From Bipolaris cookei (taxonomy: Eukaryota; Ascomycota; Dothideomycetes; Pleosporales; Pleosporaceae): a stretch of DNA of 64,000 nucleotides. The translations under genes and the position numbers were made by a program. Shown piece by piece: positions 32,457-42,984 of the stretch. The notes beneath the pieces are model-generated. The model was not told the origin of the DNA. It worked only from the letters and a program-made list of their open reading frames with translations, and searched no databases. The stretch spans positions 62,001 through 126,000 of the forward strand of contig NRSV01000059.1 of assembly GCA_002286855.1 (NCBI GenBank), in the 5' to 3' direction. The first letter of the stretch is position 1; every line of letters begins with the position of its first letter.

Positions 32457-34256
32457 TATGGCTGTATTTCACTGAATGAGATGGCGCGAGCTTGAACATG
32501 CCTCAGTATGTAATAGAAGTGGCTTGCGGATGTTGAGGTGTGGGCCCTCGGTGACGTCAGCCACGTCCCAATGCGACTAACAGGGTAACGTGGAAGGAGG
32601 GGTAGAAATGGGAACGCTGGACATGTTGTTTTTTATAGGTTTTATGATGAAGCTGGCGTATGAACTTGGCATACTGACCCTCCTTTCGAAACTGTGAACC
32701 CGTTACAAACAAATATGAAGCTATATGGCATTGTTGCCAGTAGCCAGTTAGTATTTGTAGACTCTTGCACAATGCCTCAGAAGCTATGTAACTAGCCTTT
32801 CTGACTACATCTATGCAGTTAGCAGATGGTTAGAGAAACTTACTTCTACCTCGGATACAAAAGTGAGCTAATGGTAGACAACGATTGCTTCACCATTTTC
32901 GATACCGTAAAGTTACTCAAATCGCTCAGGACTTCCGTATGTGTTATGAGATACCTCGATTACATAGGCATACCCAACGTCAGTCAACCTCAACGAGCAA
33001 GTTTTTCCATCGGCGATTTGTGGAGTGAATCGACGAAAGACTATTACAAATGGGTCGTGTTGCATACAACATGATAATTTTCGTTCGGGATCAAAGACAT
33101 GCAACTGAATAGAAGTGACTTCAAATCTTAGCCAGCTTCATCTTTTGAACGACCGAGACCTTACGCGCTCGTTCGCACCACTAGTCGCGCCCATCCCAGA
33201 TTACCAAGTGACTTCCACCAATGGTAGGAGGGGCAATTCACTCCATTTCCCATATATCCAATTGAAACCACAATTCCGCCGCGCTTCCAGCTCTCATTGG
33301 TATTCACCCAAAGTAGCGTTGTCCACCCATTCTTTTGTTCCGCGGAGTATAGTCCTCTGCACGGTAGTCGGCATCCACACATTTGACAACGGAAGCGGCA
33401 GGGTCTGACAGGACCGCGTCATCGGAAAAAAAAGAAAGATCCGGTGCAACTTGTAGTCCGTCTTCATTGGTTGGTCACCCTCACCACTATTGTATAGGTC
33501 GCGAAGTTTGATTTATACCAAGGCCAGCCAAAGCAGGGTCTGAGCGTGCATCAAGACGAAAAAGCAACCTTTTTTTTTTGAAAGACGAGATCTTGTTCAG
33601 TAGTTCCGGTCTTGCTTAAAGCTCCCTTGTGCGCCTTAACCTGAATCGTCTGGAGAAGTTGCTGCCATTGCTTGTCAGATGAAGGTCCGTATCCCGTGCG
33701 GTAAACAGTAAAGCCCTAGTTTCTATGGCCAACAAGCTCATCGTTTGATCAGACGAGAAGATCACATTCTCGAATTGTTCGATGGAATGATTCATGGAGC
33801 GAGTGTAGGAAGCTATTCTGAAGTCAAGTGCCAAGAGGTGATGGCCAGGTATTATTGAGATACCTCACGTGATGCTATCAATTCCCTAAACCTAACTAAG
33901 GCACTACCGCACGGATAGAATATAACTACTTTACCCCTCAGCAATTATATAGTATAAGAATGATATTATTGTTCCATTGTAGTCCTGTATCAGCCGTTGA
34001 CTATGTAGGACTTTGGCCGGAGGCCGTTGTATAAGAATGATAGGGCCGTGCGGATTATGGGCAATTCTATTGAAATTCTGCTACAGCAGCCATTGGAACG
34101 AGGATAGATTTCTCTTCTAGTCCTTGCCATTTAAAATCTGGGATCTTATCTTCGATTGGAGCTGCGGTTTACGTATAATGCATTAAAGGTGGTTAGTGTG
34201 TTAGGACGCGCAATTCGTATCAGGTGTGCACGGGCACACTGTAAATTTAGCCGTTA
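32457..34256. other. AT-rich intergenic region, no gene seen
   Basis: 1.8 kb upstream of the kinase gene up to the transposon boundary. A direct repeat of about 16 bases, TATAAGAATGATA-like, occurs near 33952-33965 and 34030-34042. Short frames only. Confidence 0.5.
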
Positions 34257-34304
34257 ACGTCAAAGTATAGCAAGCCGCTTAATAGGGCGAACCGCTCACT
34301 GTGC
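34257..34304 (+). repeat. Left terminal inverted repeat of the 34 kb transposon
   Basis: 48 bases ending CGAACCGCTCACTGTGC; matches the reverse complement of 36071-36118 with three differences, all transitions. Confidence 0.9.
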
Positions 34305-34385
34305 GAAAACCCCACCAAAATCACAACCACCACACGACTATTACAATGCAACCATAATAGTAAATGAAAATCGTAATATGCTAAT

Positions 34386-36041
34386 CTATTCATAATATAC
34401 TTCTATATCTTGCTTGCATGTGCGCAAGTTATGTCCTGTCTTGCCACAGCATTTATAGTGCCTTTGCGATGGTTCACTTACCTCAGCGCGCGCTCCCTTC
34501 TTTGCCTTCTTCCCATCACTACGCGCCCCAAACTCCTTTAGAGCTGCTAATCGCTCTCCCTCTTCAACTATTAGGGTTCCATATCTCTGCACTATCTTTT
34601 TTTTATGCGATCTTCGTCGCGTGGCGGCTGCGTTAGCTGCTTCAAGCTCAGCATTGCGTTTTTGCGACAACACCAGCTTGTGCGCAATAGTTGCAGCGCC
34701 TTTAGCCAGCTTTTCAAGAGCAACCACCATACTTGTTGGCGAACTATCTATATGCTTCTGTATCCTCTGCTTCACCAGCGTCGATTGAGTTCCTATTTCT
34801 AGGGTATTTCTTGGGGTTTGCGACAGCCAGGGCAGATCTTCTGCAGCAGGTGGTGTTGGCGCCTGTAGCTTGACATTGAGCTTCGATATCACCACCTCTG
34901 GGTCGTGTGTGACTAAGCCGGCGCCTCGAAACCCTCCTAGGATATTATCCTTTGTAATAGTCTTGTAATAGGCCAGCTGGAAGGCAGGTGAGAACTCTAT
35001 CTTCGTCATGTGGTTGATCCCATTACGTAGCATCTCCTCGGCTTGGCACCCATACGCCCTCTTCAAAAGCGAGAAACAGCCCACGTCAAGTGGCTGTAGT
35101 AGATGGGAAGAGTGCGGAGGCATGTATAGAGTGATAATCTTTGCCTCCTTACAGTATTGCTGGAACTCGAGCGAGGTATGGCTCTCATGACCGTTAAGAA
35201 TAAGTAGACGATAGCCTCCAATACTACGCTCTTTTGTATGCCTGTTAAAGTGCTCCAAACACTTCAGGCCAAGCTCATTCGTCGTCCAGCCATTCTCAGA
35301 GACTGCAAGAACCCAATCCCGAGGTAGGCTATCTTCCTTGTACCAGGCAGAGAGGTGGTGCTTGCCTTGAAAGATGATCAAGGGTGGGATTGCCCAGCCA
35401 GCTGCGCTGACACAAACCACGCTGGTAACCCACTCCCAGTTGTCCTGCTGCATAGACTTTGGCCTTGCCTGACGCTCAGAGGCTGTAATTACTGTTGACA
35501 CGTTGTGCATGCCCATCATGAAGCCCGCCTCGTCAAAGTTGTACATGTCATTATCCTAGATCCCATACTTGGCTTTGGTATTCTGTACAAGGCGGAACCA
35601 GCCCTGCACTAGCTTAGGATCTTCACAGAAGGCTCTCTCATAGTTTTGGTTTTGATTGAGCTTCAGCTTTAGCTCTGGGTGACGCTTTATGAATGTTTTA
35701 AGCTAGTTTGGGCCAACAGGGTCGCGGTGGCGGGCAGCCAGCAAAGAATTAGTAAGATCTTTGACAGTAGGAAGGTTCAGTGAAAACACTCGCGCATAAA
35801 GTTTCAGTAAGTAGTCAGAAATCGTCTCCTCTTCTGTTACAAGTAGTTTGATTGAGTTGGGCTGTGTATCACGTCGAGAAGTGATTCCGGCAAGTCGATT
35901 ACTAAGAGTTCTTTGAGGGACGTTGTAAAGTGCTGCAGCACGTCGCTGGCTAAGTGTCTCGTCGCCTTGGATAGCTTGTACTGCAAGCTGTATTTGGGAT
36001 TCTTTCAAAGAGTTTTGTTCATTGTTACGTTGTGGCATCAC
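34386..36041 (-). pseudogene. pogo/Fot1 transposase, inactivated by RIP-like mutations
   Basis: One frame of 551 codons without any indel, broken only by TAG at 35703-35705 and TAG at 35556-35558. Residues 1-70 form the Psq-type helix-turn-helix (LSQRRAAALYNVPQRTLSNR). The CENP-B-type region follows (VGPN-stop-LKTFIKRHPELKLK). The DDE domain has YNFDEAGF (first Asp), LILNGHESH where Asn replaces the second catalytic Asp, and PPHSSHLLQPLDVGCF (third Asp). The C-terminus has a coiled stretch and a zinc knuckle YKCCGKTGHNLRTC, in which the first Cys of CxxC is Tyr. All four lesions (Trp to stop, Gln to stop, Asp to Asn, Cys to Tyr) can be explained by C-to-T changes at CpA on one strand or the other, the RIP preference. 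Confidence 0.92.
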
Positions 36042-36070
36042 GTGTAATGGTCAAAGTTAGTGCGGTCTTG

Positions 36071-36118
36071 GCACAGTGAGCGGTTCGCCCTACTGAGCGG
36101 CTCGCTATACTTTGACGT
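36071..36118 (-). repeat. Right terminal inverted repeat of the 34 kb transposon
   Basis: Reverse complement begins ACGTCAAAGTATAGCGAGCC; partner of 34257-34304. Confidence 0.9.
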
Positions 36119-36478
36119 TTTCCACGATTGAAAATCCCAGAAACTTGATCATGGGTTATAGGGACCTTATGAATAAAGGTTCAAGTTACTGGTAGATACT
36201 TTTTCAACATATCATGTAGCAACAATAAATTTGAACATGCGCAGGGCCATAGAAAAATCAATCTTGCTTCTTGATAATCGAGATTGGCGCCGCGGGCATG
36301 AAGTGGGGGCGGGGCAGATCGACAGGGTTCACGGCGAGCTTCGCATTGCTCAAAAGATTTGACAGTTTGCAGGCAGCAGGATTCGAAAATACAAGCACAT
36401 ATTTGACAGTACCGACATTTCACTGGGAAGATTCAATTAGAGGAAATCCTTGATTATTTGCGCCTTCAAACCGCAGCC
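36119..36478. other. Intergenic, promoter of the phosducin-like gene
   Basis: Short region between the transposon end and the phosducin-like start; nothing else seen. Confidence 0.6.
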
Positions 36479-37382
36479 ATGCAGATGCCAGACATGCCCG
36501 TGAATGTCGCGGTCGACGACCCCAACGCCGACACGGAATGGTGAGCCAGTCGAGCATGCAAACACGGCGAAACAACAAGCGCAGGCTTCTAATATGCGTG
36601 CGCTAGGAACCACATCCTGCGCAAACACGGCGTAATACCCGAGAAGCCGCCCTCGCCAACGCCCATGATCCAAGAAGCCCTGGAGCAAGCGCGACAACTA
36701 GCCCACGAGAACCGACTCGAAGGTAAAGACCTCGACGAACTCGACGAACTCGAAGACCTCGAAGACGACGACTTCCTCGACTCATACCGCCAAAAGCGCA
36801 TGGCGGAGCTCTCGAGCATTTCTACCGCATCCGTCTACAACCAAGTGTACCACCTACAAAAACCCGACTACTCGCGCGATGTGACCGAAGCCAGCAAAGA
36901 CGCATACGTACTTGTGCTGCTGACCAGTTCCACGGGAACGAATACCGAGAGCAGAGTCATGATTGAGCACTGGCGGGAGCTAGCGAAGCGCTTTGGTGAC
37001 GTCAAGTTTTGCCAGATGAGAGCTGATCTGTGTATAGAAGGGTATCCGGATAAGAATACGCCGACGGTGCTGATTTACAAGGATGGGGATATCAAGAGGC
37101 AGATTGTTACGCTTATGCAGTTGGGTGGGCCGAGGACAAGTGTACAAGGTTAGCAAACGGTTCCTCTTTCCTTTTTTTTGATGAGATTATATCACGGGAG
37201 AGATAGAGTGCTGACATTGTATGATTGCTATGCTAGATCTGGAAAAGGTGTTGGTAGATGTTGGGGCTGTCAAGCTTGGTGATTCGCGTTTGCAGCGGAA
37301 GAAGGAGGAAGGAGAGGAAAGCTCGAATAAGATACGGCAAGGCAAGACCGTGGCCAAGGACGACGATAGCGATTGGGATTGA
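36479..37382 (+). CDS. Phosducin-like protein (Plp2/PDCL3 type)
   Basis: Three exons (36479-36540, 36607-37148, 37237-37382) give 249 residues. TEWNHILRKHGVIPEKPPSP is the conserved N-terminal helix motif of the Plp2/PhLP2-3 group and is restored only by the 66-base intron. An acidic coiled segment (LDELDELEDLEDDDFLDSYR) leads into the thioredoxin-fold domain: VYHLQKPDYSRDVTEAS, YVLVLLTSS, WRELAKRFGDVKFCQMRADL and YPDKNTPTVLIYKDGD. The tail is charged (KDDDSDWD). No redox CxxC is present, as expected. Known role: co-chaperone of the CCT chaperonin, assisting actin and tubulin folding; essential in yeast. The gene begins 361 bases from the edge of the dead transposon. Confidence 0.93.
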
Positions 37383-39393
37383 GGGGGCATTAGCCACGAT
37401 CTTTCTTTCGGGCTAGCCATTCCTGGTACATATGGAGTTCCGCATATAACACATATGTGTAAGTGTTGCAATGGCAGAGCTCTAGATGAAGAGGCATGTT
37501 GCGAGATATGCACGCTTGCACTGCAAAGCGAGAAACCTGGCCAATGGCTAGGGTGAAGACGGGTTGGGAAAAGCTGGTTTCTGCACAAGAAGAGGCAGAA
37601 ATACATATGTACAGATACACAAAAAGGGGAGGTAAAAATCAATGCGCAGCAACAAGATTGCAGACATCTTCTTTGTGTAACAAACACTGTCCCATCCAAG
37701 AGGGAGAGTAAGAGTCCGTAGCAACGGTGAGAATTACCCACACATGAAACCCAGACATTTACAACTCCACACAAACATTTGTATTTCCCACCCATCAAAT
37801 CAAAGAGAAAGATTTAAAATAAGTCTGCGTTGAAAAAAAAAGACAGCCCAGCCCAGCCCAGTCCAGTCCAGTCTAGCCTTCTCTCCCAGTCTCACCACCC
37901 TCCCTCCCCTTCCTGCAAGCGACAACTGCAAAGTTACCCTCTAGCCGCAGCATCGGTACCACCGCTTTTTACATCCAACCAACCAGACAACACACGACCC
38001 GGATCCCCGAACAAGGCCCCCCTACAGCAACATACCTCCTTCGCTTCCCTGCATGCCAACACCCCCAAAGCACATAGAGTCGTCTTGTCATCCGTGGTCT
38101 CACCCTGAGCGGGCTTATGTCACCGTTTACACTGGCAGCGTGCTGTGCTGACATGTCGCCAGGTGCGCGTATGCACTTGCTGACGGGTTGGACTTGGCTT
38201 TGGTTATTCGGGACATGGGAGGGGGAGGGGGGCAAAGAGAGCGAGATGTGGCTTGTATTATGCATTATGCACGTAGAGGGTTGGGAGAGTGTGGATAGTA
38301 GTGGGGTTCTTTCTTTTTTATTTCAGCAAGAGAGGAGGGGTAAGGAAGGCTGTGAAGTATGTATTACTGTGTTCTTGCTATGTACATACACTGGATGAAG
38401 GTTTGAGGTAAAGAAAAGAGTCATTGTAGGGTTTGGTTTCTGCAAAATGAAGTTTTGCAAGTAGCATGTGCGTTCCTGGTCACTGTACTATCGAGACTTT
38501 CATCCTACGCTGTGCTGCATGGTCCTTGCTATTCAATTGGCCGGCTAGCAGCGGCAGCAGTTCTCTTTTTCGTACGCGGTTGGCTACAGACAGTAAAGTC
38601 GGCCCGCTTGTCGTGTTAGCACAAAGCAACATACCATGTCAGTGTTACACGGTCATTGGGGTTTTTACTTTGCTGCGGCGAGCCTTGTACTAGGACATGA
38701 AGTTGGGTCACTTCCTATTGCCGTTTATGGATAGAGGTCTGCGATGACAGATGATTAGAGCGTTACTGTGTGCTGTCGGATGCTCCCCGAAACGAGAATC
38801 TTTGTAGTACTCATGGCCAGATGCCCTAATACGGTGATAATCAACCAATGTACTTGGGAAGCTTTATTTCCGTTGCACAACCACAAATTCGTGATCGGAC
38901 CTCAGTCGAGCGCCTGGTGCGCCTCCGAGGTCCCTGTTCCGATCCTTGTTGGCGCTACTCGGGTTTGGTGATTCCGGTTCCTTGTGCAAACTATGTGTTG
39001 GATAAACTTTCAGCTGCTCAGATGTCTCGTGCTGCATCCTGAGAGGGAACAGAAGCCAAAATGGTAGTCAGTTTGCAACATGTGTTTGTGAGCTAGATCA
39101 AGGATGCGTGAGACTGATATACCGATCAGATATGCGTACTTGTTTGATTGTGATAAGTGTATGCAGAATCTCAAGAAACCGGGCCTTATCGCTATTCTGT
39201 GTCATAGTATGAACAAACCGCCCGAAATGTCCCTCCCCGTAATACGAAAGTGTCCGATTTTGTGGGCCAGCTTAGTAGATAACCCACCAGCCAGTCATGT
39301 GCCGGACGCCAAAACACCAGAACCCATGAAAATAAAAATAAAAAGAAAGGGGGTATTAAGAAAGACGAAGGATTCAGCGTGCTTGGCTGAGGA
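37383..39393. other. Intergenic, no gene seen
   Basis: 3' flanks of the phosducin-like (+) and bZIP (-) genes. Contains an AGCCCAGTCC-like low-complexity patch near 37845-37875 and otherwise unstructured sequence. Short frames without recognisable content. Confidence 0.5.
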
Positions 39394-40457
39394 TCATATC
39401 AATTCATCACCTCCGCAGCGCCGTGACTCGTCAATGGCCTGCCAAATGGCGCTCTCTTCGAAGACGGGGCCATGACCATCGCACTTGGCCGAGCCTTTAA
39501 GCCGCTCACAGACATCGGCCACGTCTACGAGGCCCTGCTTGATGAGAGTATGTGACTGGATGAGGTCCCAGGCCTTTGCAGCAGGGACCTCTTTGCCCCT
39601 TGCGCCCTGACGCGAGTGTTCCTTGCCAGCCGCGTTGATAATGCTGCCATTGGCCAGGGGCTGAACGTTGTATTCTTCGTCCTTTTCATGGTCTTCGAGG
39701 AGGAGGTGGGCGCCGGGCGAGGGGTAGCTTGCGGTTACTGGCTGTGGTGGGGATGAAGGCGAGTGGCCGCTGGTGGCACGTAGGATCTCGTTCTCGGTGC
39801 GGGCGCGCTGCAGGGCAGCCTTGAGGCGCTCATTGTCCGACTGCAGCGAGTGGGTGCTGGACTCAAGGGCGGAGAGCTTGGTCTCGAGCTCCTTGACATG
39901 GCGCTCCTTGCGCTCACGAAAGGCACGCTGACTGTAGACGGCCAGAGGGTCAGTGCATGGCGCAACAAGTGGGAGAGGGGCGGATGGAGCTTACGCAGCG
40001 CGGTTCTGAGCCTTACGCCTGCTCTGAGCAGGCGTCAGGTTGTCCTTCTCTTCACTGCTACTCCTCGTCCGGCTTATCCGGCCATCGTCGAATTCGGCGC
40101 CAATGCCCGAGTCTACGCTGCCGACAGCCATGGGAGTGTTTGCTGCTGCGTTTTCTGGGGACTCCTGTTGCGGGGTCGGCAAGCCGTTTGTGAAACCAGT
40201 GGCATCGTAGGCAGTAGGAAACAGAACGGCGTCAAGAGGTTCCTGTATACGTCCGATTAGTCATGGTGAGTGTGTACGCAAGCAGGGCCGACTCGACAAC
40301 CTTCGTCACACCACTGGGGAAGCAAAACAAAACAAAACAAACTCACGGTGCTGTGTGTCGTGTCCCGCTCAAGGCCCGAGTGAGGGAATGGGTGAGGCCC
40401 AACGCCGACGAGGTGCGAGTATGGCTGCTGGGGCGCGGCGTAGTAGTTGTAGTCCAT
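39394..40457 (-). CDS. bZIP transcription factor, Yap/Fcr3-like
   Basis: Three exons (40347-40457, 39995-40242, 39394-39931) encode 298 residues. The basic region QSRRKAQNRAAQRAFRERKE spans residues about 111-130 and is the Yap/Pap1 type (NxxAQxxFR), followed by a zipper with Leu heptads (LETKLSALESSTHSLQSDNE). The second intron (39932-39994) splits the codon of Ala120 in the middle of the basic region. The N-terminus is Tyr/Pro-rich (MDYNYYAAPQQPYSHL); a central GLPTPQQESPEN segment and a C-terminal conserved helix (AKAWDLIQSHTLIKQGLVDV, then CERLKGSAKCDG) resemble fungal Fcr3/Yap3-like proteins. No c-CRD of the Yap1 oxidative-stress type is evident. Target genes cannot be told from sequence. 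Confidence 0.92.
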
Positions 40458-40882
40458 GGTGTGGTTGGGATGGAATGGGAGGGAAGCAACGGTCGTGATG
40501 GGCGAGCATACGCCCTAAAGTAAATGCGCCGAGAGCAGCAGCAGGACTGACGCCAGAGGGCTGAACATGTGCCTCTTATTATACTCGAGCGCAGCAGCGG
40601 TAGGGATTGAGCTTAGAGGTGCTCACTCCCGCTACTTTACAGCCCACCCTGCTGCACCAACTACCCATCGGCAGCCCACATGCATCTCCCACCCCAGCAA
40701 CCGGTTTCGAGGCGACTGCTACTATGCCTGCTTATTCCATGGTAGCTTCTTCTTCGTCGCCCTGCCCTATCACCACCACATGGGCTGCGTGCGACACCTG
40801 CATGCCCGGCTGGCCATGCCCCATTTGGCCGGCCTACTATGTAAGTAGTGTGTACGTAGTATGTCTGTAGACAGCAGCGGGC

Positions 40883-40940
40883 ACTGCGCTGCGCTGCGCT
40901 GCGCTGCGCTGTGCGGTGCGGTGCGGTACTGTGCGGTGCT
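40883..40940. repeat. TGCGC/GTGCG pentanucleotide repeat
   Basis: About five units of GCGCT pass into three units of GTGCG and then degenerate copies. Confidence 0.9.
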
Positions 40941-42643
40941 GTGTGGTCGCTTGCCTTCGCCTGCGCCTGCGCCTATGGCTGATGAGCCCAGCAACACCGA
41001 TGCTGATGCGGCAGCTGTTAAACCCCAGGATTCCCAGCCAGTGGATGCGTTGCTTACTGCGGCTTCGCAATCATCGCACAGACGCATGTCTAGTACACAT
41101 GTAGTATGTACGTAGCTACACGCAACACCGGTATGTACACACTAGTACATAGATGCGAGACCAGAGGAGGAGCCGTGATACCCCGCCCTGCCATGAGGCA
41201 TCGCAGCCGTGCTGGACGAGCATGTTCCCTGGACGGCTGGCGTCTGGTAGGTGGAAGCTCAGCAGGGCAACATGGCACACAAGGGGAACCTTTACAGAGC
41301 CCGTCGATCAGTGCTGCCCGTCAGCACTAGGCGCAAAGTAAAGCCACGTACTATACGGTTCCAGAGCCCACGCGCTGCATCCTCGGCCCGCCAATCACCT
41401 GAGACCGTTATGCCCTGCCGTAGCCTCGAGGCCATGGTGCTTGTGGCAAGCCCCGGCTGCAAATCGGCCACTACAGTGCAGCCAGACCGATTGTCCGCTG
41501 TCACCTCCGGCCCACACGTGCTTAACTCCGTCCAGACTCGGGCCACTTCATACCAACCCAACATCCTACATATCTAGATGGACCGGTAGGAAAAGGCCCA
41601 TTTTCTCACCACCTGTATCCCGACCCGTCGCTCGTCCATTGCGCCTACAACTCTCCGACTGGCCGAGCCCGTATTCTGTCCGAGCCCGTATTCTCTCAGC
41701 CCTGCCCGGCATAATCTGTTGTAACCTGTCCTCGCCTCGCCAGATCCCGCATCTTCGCCAGCCTAACAAGCGTAGCTAGCTATGCAAGGCCCATGCTACC
41801 AAGTGCCAAGCCCAGTACTGTCCAAACGGTGCAAACCTTTTTTCTGATATCTCTTCCTCATTTGCATGCCTGCTTGGTCGCCTTTGTGTCGCGTCACTAG
41901 CCCAACTCGGGGTTTTGATAATGCCCCTCCCTCGCTTGCTTGCTCGTGCAATTGCATCTCTTGGAGACCATGCAAATCACTGCATATCTAGCATCTGCAT
42001 ATGTACATCCCCCACGGTACATCTGAGTTGCGAACAAGGGTTCTTGGCACCATGGATAATGGTTCGCCCTAGTTGGATACTCGACCAGGTCATGCACTGC
42101 AGTGGATGATGCTTTAACCCACCCCTGTTGTTAAATCACCCACCTCACAGCCAGATGGAGAACATTCCGCAATGTGACAATGGTCTTGTGGGAATTCTGG
42201 GCTGGCTACATCCATGGCTTGACATGGGCAACAGTGTACTTTACAAACCCATCTTACTTCGCACACGTACCCTAGCCACCTCCAGATAGGGCAGGCGAAA
42301 CGATACCGGTCGGTTGGGTCGAGGAAACAATCCAAAGGTTTGTAAATCATCTTAAGCAAATGGACTAAATTTGGACCAATGGGAATGAAACAGAAAGCAT
42401 CCCCGCGCTTGCAGCGGCTCTGGCTAGAGTAAAAAAGCAATGCCCGATCTGACGAATCCAAAGACGCAGCGTGCGGGAAAAAGAAACTCCGACCTTGCGC
42501 CGACAACGACATTGAGCCACGACATATGCAGTCTATGTACATGCATTCGGTGAACAAGACCATGACTCATCAGCATCAATACGAAGAAAATTGTCAGAAC
42601 AAAGGAAGACTGGATGAAAACTCATCTGCCCGCACCCTTTGGA

Positions 42644-42670
42644 TACACACATACACACACACACACACAT
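42644..42670. repeat. AC dinucleotide repeat
   Basis: ACACAC runs interrupted by AT, 3' of the transporter gene. Confidence 0.9.
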
Positions 42671-42984
42671 ACATCCGTCTAGATGTCTAGCACACTCAAT
42701 AACATGAGAAAACATACTTTTGATATCTTCTCTCTGTATCACCTTTAATGACACGCAGGCAAACTGTACCCTGGGATAGTTTACACATCGTCAGCAACGT
42801 GCCCTGAAGGCGTTTACGCCTTGTACCCTGCATGCGACACGGAGCGATCTGTATGCAGCAGACGGCTGGGAAAACTTCCCACCAAATGATATCATGATCC
42901 CAAAGACATTCTACTATTGAGCAGGACGGCTCAAAGACTCATGTGTCAATATAGTCGGAGTAAGCCCTAGTTCTCAGTCTCTTC

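Larger units (their letters stand above)
34257..36118 (-). mobile_element. Nearly full-length pogo/Fot1-type DNA transposon (Tc1/mariner superfamily)
   Basis: A 1862-base element bounded by 48-base terminal inverted repeats that start ACGTCAAAGTATAGC. The left end is preceded by TA (34255-34256), the usual target; the right flank now reads TT, so the duplication is not intact. One transposase frame fills the interior on the minus strand. Size, ends and coding content match Fot1-like elements of filamentous fungi. The element is inactive (see the pseudogene entry). Confidence 0.9.
40458..42984. other. Intergenic with simple repeats, no gene seen
   Basis: 2.5 kb between the bZIP gene (promoter side) and the transporter gene (3' side). 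It holds a GCGCT pentanucleotide repeat and an AC repeat (listed), ACATGTAGTATGTACGTAGC-type palindromic motifs near 41097-41115 and a short duplication CCGAGCCCGTATTCT at 41664-41678 and 41680-41694. No coherent coding potential. Confidence 0.5.

Noticed and set aside
33161..33421. Minus-strand frame resembling a decayed enzyme fragment
   Set aside because: Looks protein-like in places (WVDNATLLWVNTNESW) but I cannot link it to a family or to adjacent exons.
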